Of a stretch of 64,000 nt of DNA, positions 10,791 to 21,490 are shown piece after piece; the first letter of the stretch is position 1, and each line of letters starts with the position of its first letter. This DNA comes from Cadophora sp. MPI-SDFR-AT-0126 (taxonomy: Eukaryota > Ascomycota > Leotiomycetes > Helotiales > Ploettnerulaceae). Where the stretch lies: contig JAGMVK010000018.1 in the NCBI GenBank assembly GCA_020747065.1, forward strand, positions 1,054,001 through 1,118,000. Reading direction: 5' to 3'. A program made the position numbers and the translations under genes. The notes under the pieces were generated by a model, which was given only the letters and a program-made list of their open reading frames with translations, was not told where the DNA came from and searched no databases.

Positions 10791-13700
10791 TTATTTCCAT
10801 GCATTTAGGCCGGCCCATGGATCACCAGAACTCTGTTGCTGCTGCGGTTGATTAGGTCGCTGCTGGTTACTGTACCCATACTCGCTTTGAGGCGCTCCAG
10901 CTTGCTGAAAAGTCTGCTGCGGGCCAAGAGGTGGAGGGCCGCGAGGAGGCGGTGGCGGAATGTATCCTTGGGGAAGATATTGCTGCTGACCTTGAGGTTG
11001 ATGCATGGGTCGAAAGTTTGTTTGACTTTGTGAAAATGATGTTTGGGTTGGAGGAGGCGATACTGGTGGATACATGCCAGGGTTGTAGCCGTCTTGAGGT
11101 TGCGGCGTCGACTTCTGAGCATATGGATCTGGTCTCCCTTGCTGCTGGGTTGGATAGAAAGAGCCATTTTGTGGTCCACCAAATGACGGGTGAGCTGACT
11201 GTGGATGTGCTGACTGTGGTGGAGGCGATGTGGGAACTTGGTACTGGCCAGCGAAATTTGTTTGAGGATATCTGGCTGATGGAGAAGAAGAGTTGTATGA
11301 GACGGACTGTGCTCGGGGAGGTTTGTTTGTCGACGGAGATGTGGATGGGTCCATTGACATGCGTTCCATAAGTCCTCGTAGACGCTCGCGCTCCCTTTCT
11401 GCCTCGCCACTGGCATTGCGATTTCGGTCTTGTTCGATCTGGCTAAGAAGCTGAGCCCCCTCAGATCGTCGGTTATTGACAAATGTCTCAACATTTTTGT
11501 CTAGGCTATCCACTGTGTCTTTCATCTCGCTATACCATTGCTTGGCTGCCTGGAGACCGGCTTCAAGGTCCAGAAATTCCTGATAGACTCGCTTGTATTT
11601 TGACATAATAGAAGATCGCTGCCTGGTTATGCTTTCGTATTTGCTCTGCTCTGATCGGACTCGCTTATCTTGTAGCAGTGTGTTGAAGGTTGAAGTAAGT
11701 TCTTTCATTAGGGACGACTGTTTGTGATTCGCTGACAGAAGGCGGCTTTGGTGTGGTCTAAATTTTTCAAGCTCTGCTTGAAATAGCTGAGTCTCATAAT
11801 TTGAGATCGACTTCTTGTTCAAAATTAGAACCTGTGAGATGTCGTCGTTATGGACCTGATATCGATTAGTGATAATTTTCGATTCACCGGACCCAAATCG
11901 ACGAACCTTTTCCTTCAAGTCCTTCAGCACTTGAGCTCGCTCGCGCTTGATCAGGTTTAGCTTTTTCAAAATCTCCTCCACTTTTGCAATTTGGTCCATA
12001 ACACTCATGCCACGATCCTCGAAATCGTCATCCAGGAGATTGCCCTCCCCCCCAATAGGACTTCCAACGTTCTTCGACTTGCCACCAACTTGAATCAATG
12101 CTTTCTGAAAAAGCACATCCGCTTCACCTACCTCACCTGCTGACCGCATCTCATCAAAGTCAACTTCATGCTGCCGCATTTTGGAGTATAGTTGATTGTC
12201 GCTTCGGGCAGCTTCCTCTAAAGCATCTCGATAGTTCCGAATGTCGCTCTTCAAGGTCGAAGTCAATCGAGAGCTCGGTTGCTGGGTCCAGTCTCCTTCG
12301 TACTTGGATCGCATCTTCTCGCACACGCTTTCCTCCATGTCCAATTGCCTCGTGCTTCTGTCTAAGACAGCTACAATGCCCTCCTTACTTGACTTTAGGA
12401 ACTCAAAAGTCGAAGCTGGTCCATCGTGATTTGCTACATCGTCACACCAGCCTCGGAACTCTTCGTCCGCCGTCAGCTCTTGATCAAACCCACCCTTGAG
12501 TACCTGTAAAGCATTAGGCAATCTCAGATAGTCGAGGCTTGCGGCCATCTCGCTATTCGCTGTTTCCACCCGCTCGGTCTCGGCTCGTACTAATTTCGCT
12601 TTCTCCTCATCGTATAAACTTGCCGATTCGGTTACAGACATGGGCACAATCTTCTGGAAAATGTCGGGTCCGGTGATTCGTTGAATATCCTGACCAGCAT
12701 ACAGCTCACTGACTGGAATTGCCTTTGCGGCTGGGAGCTTTGGAATGACGGCAAGAGCAGCTTCTGCTGGAACAGTCTGGTGATAAATGTAGTCGTTATC
12801 CCTGATGAGGTCTGAGAGCTTCTCTTGAACATTTGCAAGCTGTCGTTTGGTGATCTCAACCAAGGTGTTACCCGTTTCTGATGTCAAGTTTGAGTTCGCG
12901 GGTACATTTCCAGGAAAGCTATTGGCGAACTTTTGAGCTTCCTTCGCCCCAGTCTCGGCCGCTTGCAGTCGTGCGATTGCTGTTCCATGAGAATTTGCAT
13001 CATCGTCTGCCATAGCCTGGTAGTACTGAGCTAATGAAGCCATGTAGTTGGATTTGATCTAAAAATTGGTTAGTACACTTTCAGACACCACGAACTCACA
13101 TGGAGAGCTAGAATGCCATGACTAGACATGACGCTATTTCACGAACCAAAATAGAACAGAGCAACTCTTACCTGAACAACTAAAAGCCAAACCTTCTCAA
13201 AAATAGCCTTGTTGACGTTCTCTTGGGTTCCTTCAACGGCTTGAGAGTAGAGAAATGCTGCTTGACTTGCCAGCTTCGCCAGTAGCCCAACCTTCTTTCC
13301 ATCAGCAATCTGCTTTTCCAAGAAAACCTCCTGGCCCTGAGCAAGCATGATTTGAATAAGCGTCTTGACAGTATCCCGGCTAAGATCCGTAGAAGGGGCA
13401 TGTAAGAAGTTCTCATTGATATATGTGAACATGCCCGCGGATGCTTGAAATGAATGATAAGCCGTCTTCAACCCGGAGTCTTCGGAGCGAGTTTGGTGAG
13501 CTGCATGGCATGACAGTACGGCGGAGATATTGAAGATTATGGAGGCCTTTTCGTATGCCAGAGAGTATTGGGACGTTGGTTTGTGTGTAAACGCATCGAA
13601 CCTTAGGGCAGCCATTAGCTACTTTCATCCACCTGTGTGGAATATCCATACCATGTAAAGGAGATCTTTATGTGATTTTCGTCTACCGGGAAACGAAGGT

Positions 13701-13926
13701 CCAGAAGTTCCAGTTGCCCATAATATCTGTATAACAAGTCTCGTCCAGCAGCACTATCCTTCCCCGCTCCCCTCATATCCTGCCGCAATCTATTCAGCGT
13801 CGCGCACTCTTCCGCATAGCGCTCTGGATCATCTCCGTATGTCTGGCGGATGTATTGCTTCAGAGGCTGGATCCAGTCTATCTCATTTGTCGCCTTCAAA
13901 GGTGCTGAGATCATCGGTGCCTGCAT
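10791..13926 (-). CDS. BRO1: BRO1 domain endosomal sorting protein (Bro1/Vps31)
   Basis: Cytosolic class E factor that binds ESCRT-III (Snf7) on endosomes and recruits a deubiquitinase during multivesicular-body sorting. Exons are 13652-13926, 13172-13601 and 10791-13058. Introns are 13602-13651 (50 bp, branch GCTAATG) and 13059-13171 (113 bp). Junction residues FTW/FDAFTHKPTSQ and VWLLVVQ/IKSNYM fit the family. The product is 990 residues, close to the usual size. The start is the ATG at 13926 (MQAPMISAPLKATNEIDW); the open frame continues upstream but without homology. The BRO1 domain fills about residues 1-390 (YGDDPERY, ECATLNRLRQDMRGAG, DLLYRYYGQLELLDLRFP). The V-shaped coiled-coil domain follows to about 720. 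The C-terminus is a Pro/Gln-rich tail (PPPPPRGPPPLGP) suited to SH3/UEV-type ligands. The alternative, Rim20/PalA, is rejected because the N-terminus is Bro1-specific. Confidence 0.95.
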
Positions 13927-15411
13927 CTTGTCCTCCTTCACAGATGCTCTTCCACCTCGTCCGTCTGTCGTCCCGAGGTATTCTCTATCCAAGCGCAATT
14001 TCTCGAAATGGGTTCTCAGGGGATCGTGTACCTGTCGTGTTCCTGTGCGCTGGTGGTGGGGGTCCCTGAGTGTTCTGACGTGTTGTTGCGAAATGCGGAG
14101 GAGGGGTGGTTGTTTGTACTACAAGGTCAGCGTTTGACTGGTTTTTAGCGATGAGCCAGGTTCACGCATGCGATTCATCATTCATGATCGGTAGAATTGC
14201 CAGCTGGATGCCCTGGGGGCGGTTGGGCATTGGGGTCGGTTGGAGGAATACTGTCGAGGTGGGTGAGGCAAGGCGGACGTAGGATGTCGTAGCAGCTTCT
14301 AGAGGTTGACTCTGCAGCTTATTTCAAAGGCCAATGATTTATTCTGCAGCCCGGTGGTTACGGCAGCCCTGCAGCGAACTTGGCCCCTTAAAGGTCTGGG
14401 ATCGAGCTCCAGTGCAGTGCCGAATAGCATGAGGATCAGAAAGATAAGCGCTGATAGGCAATCGAACTCATTTAAGAGTCGCGTGCATAACTACACTTTT
14501 TACATGTTGCTGAATAGAATGGGACCATCTTCCTGTAGCCGCCCGATGGAGAAACTTTGTGAATCAGTAGCTCTCAGAATCACCTGCCAGACCTTCAGCT
14601 GCCGTCTTTTTTGGTGTGAAATGCACCTCGACAAAGACCGCACGTCCATGCCTCTGTACCCAGTACGAGGGCATATGCGGGTGCTTGAACTTCACGAGCC
14701 AGTAGTATAGCCTCATGCCTTCTTCACGATGCCATTGGGCGAGCCTTGGTGTGTGGGAAACAAACAGGGTGGAGGGTTGGACGGGCCGGCAAGAGCCCGC
14801 ATTTCATGTAGTGATCGATTTCAACCATACGCATGGCATCTGTTGCTCTTATCAGGGGACATCAGGGGATATCCGAGGTCGAATATGCCGAATTCAGCCC
14901 CCAAGTACCGTCCATGTTGAGCCAGGAGGAGTAGTGTCAACATGGTTTGCGCAAGGCTGACGAGCAAGCGGCCAAATAAACAAGCCTCGGGCAAAGATGA
15001 TGTTCCAAGGGTCTATGCAGAGATTGGCTCGAGACAGTACCGCTGAAAAGAGACTGTCACTAATGACACAAAGCAATGAACAAAGTCTATTGAAAGATCA
15101 ATCCACCAATCATTCCATGGTTTCTTTCAGAAAACAAATCATCAGACAATAGTTCACGACCCTGCAGATATCCAATATTTCCAACCAAGAGTATTGGTGT
15201 GGTAAGGGTTCATGAGCTTCGATCTATTGCTTGAGTGCTTGAGCAGAGTTTCCTCTTATTAGCCTATTCTAGATGTACATGCTGGGTACGTAGACAATCC
15301 CGAATTTCTCTAATATACAGACGCCATGGCTATATAACCTCCCACGATCTCCAGCCTCGCTGATGCAATACATACTCAAATAACACAGACCCGGCTTAAA
15401 ATACACTTGGA
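13927..15411. other. Intergenic: BRO1 promoter / MDJ1 3' side
   Basis: A 1.5-kb gap. An ORF of 134 codons at 14306-14710 (+) has no domain or codon pattern suggesting a gene. No tRNA cloverleaf could be built here. It probably holds the BRO1 promoter and MDJ1 3' UTR. Confidence 0.55.
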
Positions 15412-17160
15412 CTATACCTCAGTGTCCGATGCCTTCTTCGGGTCCTTCTCGTCTCGAGAGGGCCCTCTTTTCGAGGAGTCATCCTTTGACGCTCCCTCGC
15501 CTCCATCTTTAGAATGAGCAGGATTGTCAGTCAACTTATTCCAGACTGACTTGAGAAATCCGTCGTGCTTGGGATGTGATCCAGCGTCAGAAGAACTGAG
15601 AAGATTAGCTTCAATCCATCCTATGTCTTGATCAAAGAACTCACTTGGCTCGGCCGACATTCATGATTCGCTTAGCTGTCTTGTCGCCCAACTCGTCTGC
15701 GAGCATCTCAACAATGGTTCGCTGATTTGCACTGAGATACTTCGGCACGTTCACTTTGAACTCAACCTTCAGATCACCAGCACCTCTTCTTCCGTCCAGC
15801 CTCTTCATGCCCTTTCCTCCCAGAGTGATCTTGTCTCCAGTTCCGGTCCCAGTCGCTACTTTGACATTGACATCACCATCCAGAGTAGGGATTTTGACCT
15901 CCCCACCAAGTAAGCCAGTGGTCAGAGGAATAGTAGCTGTGTAGAGGATATCGGATCCGGAACGGCGATATTTCGGGTCCGTTGCAACTCTCACAAGCAC
16001 GTATAGATCTCCTCGTATGGATCGCTGGTCTGAGTTGGCAGCGTTTCCAGTTGCCGGAGCGTCTCCTTCCCGGTCGAGTCGAAGTCGCATTCCGTCTTCA
16101 ATTCCACCGGGAATATCAACAGTGACAGTTTTCCGCTCCCTAACAACACCATTCCCAGAACAAGTTCTACACTCTGCTTCCTTGGGAATTGTAACCCCTT
16201 GACCACCACACGCACCACAAGTTGACGCCATCTGAAATCCTCCCTGAACGAAATGGACCCGGGTTCCAGTACCACCACAGGATTTGCATTCGGATCGTTT
16301 CGCTCCAGCTTTCAGTCCAGTCCCAGAGCAAGTCTTACAAGTCGACAGTGGTGTCAAGTTAATGGTCTTGCTCGTACCCTTCGCAGCCTCCATAAATGAT
16401 ATATTGACTTGTGTCTCGATGTTCTCTCCCACGAGAATCTCCTCCTGGAATGGGTTTCGACCAGGCGATGAGCGACCTCTCCTTCCTGCGGTAAATCCTT
16501 TGAACAAATCCTCGAAGTTGAAGTCAGCTCCAAACCCTCCTCCAAACCCACCTGGAAATCCACCGGCACCTGCACCCCCTCCAAAACCACCACCAAAACC
16601 ACCCCCAAACGGACCGCCATGACCAGCTCCAGGTTCCGCCGGGTTCCCACCTTGGTCAAAAGCTGCCGCTCCAAATTGATCCCATGCGGCTTTCTTTTGT
16701 GCATCTGTCAGAAGCTCGTACGCTGACTGTGCCTCTGCAAATTTATCCTTCGCGGTAGGATCCTTGTTTGTATCTGGGTGGTATTTTTTCGCCAATCCAT
16801 AGTAAGCCTTCTTGATCTCCGCCGCGGAAGCATTCTTATCGACGCCCAGGACTGTATATGGATTCTTGGTAGCTTGCAGGATCGAAGTTGGATGAAAAGC
16901 CTATAGGAGTTAGCCAAATTCCAAAGCGGTGTTCATGGAGAGCTAACCCTTCTCTGTGAAGCTGCACTTATAGATTTGGACCGTGTTGCACCAACACCGG
17001 GCCTCCGTGACTGCTGCGATGTCTTTGAACATAGCGCCCGGGACGGTTGTCTTCTAGAGACCTCATTTTGAAATCGATTTTGTCTCGACGCATGGACAGG
17101 GCACAGCACTCGACTTGTCGTGGCGGCCCTACTGAGTATATTTGTTGTTCCAGCGTTCAT
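15412..17160 (-). CDS. MDJ1: Mitochondrial DnaJ (Hsp40) chaperone Mdj1
   Basis: Type I J-protein of the mitochondrial matrix that stimulates Ssc1 (mtHsp70) in folding and in handing substrates to Lon. Exons are 16948-17160, 15645-16900 and 15412-15595; introns are 16901-16947 (47 bp) and 15596-15644 (49 bp). The product is 550 residues. The start ATG at 17160 ([19 protein letters not shown]) opens an Arg-rich presequence without acidic residues, typical for matrix import. The J domain begins near residue 84 ([12 protein letters not shown]) with HPD at 112-114. The Gly/Phe region is about 155-205. The zinc domain has four CxxCxGxG-like repeats (pairs C259/C262, C276/C279, C299/C302, C315/C318), followed by the substrate-binding beta domain. 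The last exon adds a fungal tail ([16 protein letters not shown]). A CCAAT pentamer lies on the coding strand at 17332-17336. It sits about 5.4 kb from LON on the same strand. Confidence 0.95.
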
Positions 17161-17760
17161 GATGGTAAGCTGTGATGTATCATTGAAATGAGCGTCCGAA
17201 CAGGTCCTAAATTCGCGTAGGAAAGTCACTGCCGGGGATCATCGATCGTGGTTTTAGGACATTGTTGTTTTGATATCGCATGTTGAGTGTTCTGAACTTT
17301 TTTTGACAGTCACCAGTTTGGAAAGGTTCTGATTGGCTGGGTGTTAGTCCACCGAAATGCCGAGATGGAGCAGGAAGGCGATAGAAGCTTTCATTGGAAA
17401 TTGAAACACAGTGCCCAAAAGCTCGAAAGCTAGGAAAATCCCGTGGTATCGTAATTTTCTATCTAAAGATTCATTGAAAATTATTGGTGGTACGGTGCGC
17501 TCTCCCCTTTCCTTGGAGAGTACTGATGCGTTCAGCACAGATTGACAAAGCCTCGCTTCAAGAACTCCCTCGCAAATGGACCAGGAGAAAACTTTTCTTT
17601 GTAGGTATAGTTCTGTGCTAATAATATGGACTTTCCATGTAGTTCTTAATTCTCTAGGTAAGGGTATCATAATCTATGTCGTCGACCCATCCCATACGCC
17701 ATTCCTTCGATAATAAACGCCATGACCATGACCAAACGGATCGGATCTCTAATTCTGGCA
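17161..17760. other. Intergenic: MDJ1 promoter / SAP30-like 3' side
   Basis: A 600-bp gap. On the MDJ1 coding strand a CCAAT pentamer at 17332-17336 lies about 172 bp before the start codon, a usual distance for a HAP-complex site; the pentamer alone is weak evidence. No gene is seen. Confidence 0.5.
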
Positions 17761-18423
17761 TCATCGTAGTCGCTGAGGATGAAATCGCATACGGAAATTC
17801 TTATCTGCTTCCTATTAGCTTCAAAGTCCCCAAATTCTACAGTAGATTACTGTGCGCGCGTCAAATCTTACCCTGCCATCGGACCTTGTACAGAAAATCC
17901 ACCACGACTTCATTCTCGGCAATACCCATACTATTGAAGTGTTTCCGCACAGTGTTTGCCAATTGTTCCTTGCCTTGCCTGCGCTGTTCCTTCCGACGTG
18001 CCATTGTAGGAGACATATGGCCTATAGGAGACCGGGAGAGGACAATTTGATTGTATGGCTTGTTGAATGCAGCGGGCGTATTTAAGTGATAATCATATCG
18101 ATAACCGTGTAGAACCGCAGGATCGAAGGTAGACCATTGAAGCTGAAAAGGCTACGTTAGCAGAGTGAAACATATTCATTGTACCATCGGTAGCTTACAC
18201 CAGGAGCGGCCTCTGCAACGGCTGTCGTCGAAGTGCCTGCAGCTGTGCCACTGGGTCCTGCAGTCACAACATCTCTCAATGAGCTTCCACCAGCTACATT
18301 ACCAGTAACGCGTCGACCTTTGCCATTGGTGGCACTCGCAGTGCTTGTGGTGATCCTTTCCTTCGTACTTGACGCTTCAGACCTCGAGTCATCCGGCTGA
18401 GGTTTTGACCTTGGAGGAGCCAT
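17761..18423 (-). CDS. SAP30-like Sin3-binding subunit of histone deacetylase complex
   Basis: Nuclear co-repressor component; the C-terminal SAP30 Sin3-binding domain docks on the Sin3/Rpd3 deacetylase. The gene is split into three exons: 18199-18423, 17872-18142 and 17761-17804, with introns 18143-18198 (56 bp) and 17805-17871 (67 bp). The product is 179 residues. Exon 1 codes for a disordered Ser/Thr/Ala-rich lead (MAPPRSKPQPDD). Exon 2 opens with LQWSTFDPAVLHGYRYDYHL and carries NQIVLSRSPIG, SPTMARRKEQRR and NEVVVDFLYKVRWQ, all hallmarks of the fungal Sin3-binding domain. The short last exon supplies DKNFRMRFHPQRLR, which matches the family end and supports the third exon over a stop just after WQGKI. 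It lies upstream of MDJ1 on the same strand and diverges from the C2H2 regulator. Confidence 0.88.
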
Positions 18424-20222
18424 ACGGAATGGTGGTTGAGGTTTATATTTGCTTTTCGATGGTAGAGTATATGCGTGGAAGCGTGAGATTCTAATTTGTT
18501 GTCTGGTGTGTCACCATTGCAATTGGCATCAAATTGAGGCTGGAGCAATGAGAACCAGTGACCTCACGCGTTCATGACGCGCTAGGAGATAAGTAATTCC
18601 GAGTATGTTCCGCATTGGACATAGCCGTTTCCTTCTTGTTACCCGGGCTATCATCCCGGCCCGATCCCGAATTCCTCAGAGACCCGGATGCACTTCAGGA
18701 CATCTCCTCAGATCGCACATCCAGGTCACCGTCACTTCCACAAAGAAGATCTTCTGAGCGATTTTGTGGTGAAAATTTCTCATTCATCGATGAGTTTTAA
18801 AGATGCTCGTCAGCCCTGCCTGCCAACCCGACTTCTTTCGAGACGCTCCGCGCTGTCTCAGCCTTCCGGATCCTGTCCCTCATGCATATGCCAAGTTGCC
18901 CTGACGAGATGCTGGCAACACCTGACCTATCACCGCCAACATTTCATGGTCAGATGAAGAAGCTTGTGAAGACTTTTCCCCATGCCGCCGCCTCCCCCAT
19001 AGACTTAGCGCAGGTGCAGGTCCAGGCGAGGAAAGAGAGCCGATGCTGCCGCCAGTTCACATCAGCATCAGAACGGTCAAGGTGGCCTTGCTGGCGAAGA
19101 GCAGGGAGGCTTCCAAAGAAAGGATTTTCCCCAAAAGCAAGTTCTGCATGCGAGCTGTCTTGGAATCCGGGGAGGTACGCCCATTTGTAGGCGTGCTGTG
19201 GACCGGTCCGGAGATCCAAATTTTTAACAACACATTCTTCCCTGTCAATTTTCTTCCCGAGCTCAAGCCTGTGTTGTCTTTATCCTGGGAAATGCACTTT
19301 CCATTTCCTGGATCGACAAGTTAAGGAAAATTTGTGTTAGCATGGAAATCATGCTTTCCTATTCTCCGCGATGTACAGCTAAAGATACGCCCCATCTGTG
19401 CACCGTAAATGACTTACAGGGAGATCGCTCTCCACCGTCGTCACTACGAGACTGGACCACCAGCAATGAGTCCACCATTCAAAAGTGCAAAGGATCATGA
19501 CCGAAAAAAGAATGTACTAGTGCCATCGATCATCGTATCGAGAACATTGGGCTTGTCTCCAAACAGGCCGTAAATAATAGACTGAGTCAACAAGACTGAG
19601 AAGCACACGACATGAGAGGAGATCTTCTCCGCGCAAGTTGGTATGCAAGTCACTGTGGTGTAACCACTCAGAGACGAGGACAAGGAGAAATCCTCAACGG
19701 TGCTGCAAGAGGGAGAATCGTGGGCTTTACTGTGCTCAAGCGACAAGGCATGATGAATGTAAGCAGGTACATCTATTATTTTGTATGCTTTCTCGAACAC
19801 TTAGTGGAGTGAAGTAAGAAGTGCAGGCAAGACCACACACGATGCGGAGGGGCATGGATCTATCTCCACATGGGGGTCACAGCGGGTCGCTGGGCTTAGA
19901 TAGGTCCGCCCGAGGCTCAGAGCACTGCATCTGGCTAAGAGTGGACGATTCCTGCATAGAGAAAGCAGCAGTAATGAGACACGCGGCATGGAGGAATCTG
20001 CTGATGCTTGCGGTTTTTAGCCAGGCGAAAAGTGGCTTGCTTTTTACCCCCTCTTTTCCGTACTGCAGACAGACAGATGGACAGACAGGACAAGAGCAAG
20101 ATTACCAAAGCACTCGCGTCTCGGAGCCAACCGCACGCTGCAGCGGCGGATGGGCAAATAAATAATAAATCATCAAACAAATAGCCAGAGTTCCGGGACG
20201 GGGCTGGGGTTGGGGCGAGGTG

Positions 20223-20250
20223 AGGTAAGGTAAGGTAAGGTAAGGTAAGG
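20223..20250. repeat. GGTAA pentanucleotide array
   Basis: Five tandem GGTAA units flanked by GGTGA variants and followed by GGCT tetranucleotides to about 20274. Read on the plus strand, each unit resembles a 5' splice site (GGTAAG), but no function can be shown. Confidence 0.75.
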
Positions 20251-20903
20251 TGAGGTGGGCTGGCTGGCTGGCTGGACTCGACGAGACCAACAACCCACGC
20301 GATCTCGACGATGCTCCGCGACAGAGTATGTGAAGACATCGAGTCGTTGTCGAATTGACCGATTCCATGCTCTGGCTCGTTTTCAGTAGTGCACATTGCC
20401 CTTGCTTACCATTCTACGGATACATCTTCTGCCTTGTCACTCACTCACAGTCGACATTTGGCCTCGGAAACCATAATCTTCCAAGGCTTCTATCCTTCTT
20501 CTCCTCTGCTTCCACCTCCCGCTTTGAGCTATCGTTGCCATCCAGCAGCCGTCCGTCCCTCGAAGTCGGGTTTGGTTTGGTGGGTAGACGACAGCGTACC
20601 GTGCCTAGCCTGCCTGCCCTGCAGCCATTTTCTCCACTCTCCCACTCCAGTACCATGCTACTCCACCCCACTACGACTTCGGTCCATACAATACTTAGTA
20701 TCACTGCGCATCCCTGGCAGGCATGCACACCACACTATCCCTTCGCCTCTCCCTCTGCCTCTGATCTTTCTCTACTCCGTATGGAGTAGCTGGCCTGGCC
20801 TGGCGTGCTTGAGGCCCCATAAGTATCGTCGAGATCCCGCGTCCCGTCGCGGAACTACTGTAGTTGATAGAACAAACCCCCACCGTCCATCCTCCTCCTC
20901 ATC

Positions 20904-20981
20904 CTCACTTCACTTGGCTGCAGCTCACTTCACTTCACCTCACCTCACCTCACCTCACCTCTCCTCACTTCAGCTCACTTC
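20904..20981. repeat. CACCT/CACTT pyrimidine-rich array
   Basis: Tandem CACTT and CACCT pentamers in the leader of the C2H2 regulator. The unit is nearly complementary to the GGTGA/GGTAA array 0.7 kb upstream, so the two could pair in a transcript covering both. Confidence 0.7.
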
Positions 20982-21308
20982 GTCGACGGAGTAAACTTCC
21001 AGAGTATTGAACCTTACTTCGACGCTCGACCTCAACCTTCTCCACAACCATACCTCTACGCTCACGATCCTCCACAATTCGCGATTAGCTGCCGCGTGCA
21101 GCGTGCGGCGCCGCCCCCGCGATACAGTACGACCGTGCTGCCTACACGAGAACCATCATCTGCCTATTCGTCTGATAATTGCGCTGAGCAGTTTCTCCGG
21201 CATGCCCGATTACCGTTTCAATTGTGCCGTCGATTAGAAGTCGCTCATTGTTCTGCTTTGTATTTCCACGCAGTGTCTATCCAACGTAACCCTGGTGAAC
21301 AAAATAGT

Positions 21309-21385
21309 GTAAGTTGGCGCATGTTGTATCGTCTGACCTTCAATCCCTTGTAAGAAGCACCGTCTAATATTTGAATCTGCTGTAG
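21309..21385 (+). other. Possible 5' UTR intron of the C2H2 regulator
   Basis: A consensus donor GTAAGT at 21309, a CTAAT branch-like motif near 21364 and a TGTAG acceptor ending at 21385 outline a 77-bp intron of normal size upstream of the start codon. Removal would place an ATG directly followed by TGA (21386-21391) in the leader. Inferred from motifs only. Confidence 0.35.
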
Positions 21386-21490
21386 ATGTGATCTGCTCGT
21401 TCGCCTGTGCGCTGCAAGAAAGGTAGAGGTGACCTTAAACCCAAAATATATATACACTTCCGCAAGCAACGTCCGACTGCGCTTGAGAAT

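Larger units (their letters stand above)
18424..21490. other. Large divergent intergenic region / long 5' leader of the C2H2 regulator
   Basis: About 3.1 kb between the divergent SAP30-like and C2H2 genes. The right half (20.3-21.4 kb) is CT-rich, as in long fungal 5' leaders. It holds a GGTAA pentamer array (about 20223-20250) followed by GGCT units, and a CACCT/CACTT array (about 20904-20981). The overlapping plus-strand ORFs at 20355-20994 are translations of this low-complexity DNA and not genes. Confidence 0.55.

Noticed and set aside
10791..13926. Assignment of the BRO1-domain gene as pH regulator PalA/Rim20
   Set aside because: The N-terminus (PLKATNEIDW, YGDDPERY) and the long Pro/Gln-rich tail fit Bro1, not PalA.
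14370..14430. tRNA-like T-arm pattern around GGGATCGAGC
   Set aside because: No TTCGA loop and no matching acceptor or anticodon arms could be placed.
14306..14710. 134-codon ORF (+)
   Set aside because: No domain, no signal peptide, no plausible splice partner; ordinary chance ORF between two genes.
18157..18423. First exon resembles the Ser/Gly-rich start of Sec61 beta
   Set aside because: The downstream exons carry the SAP30 Sin3-binding domain and no transmembrane helix.
20355..20994. Two long overlapping ORFs (144 and 201 codons)
   Set aside because: Translations of CT-rich repeat DNA (Ser/His/Leu-rich), in the likely leader of the C2H2 gene.
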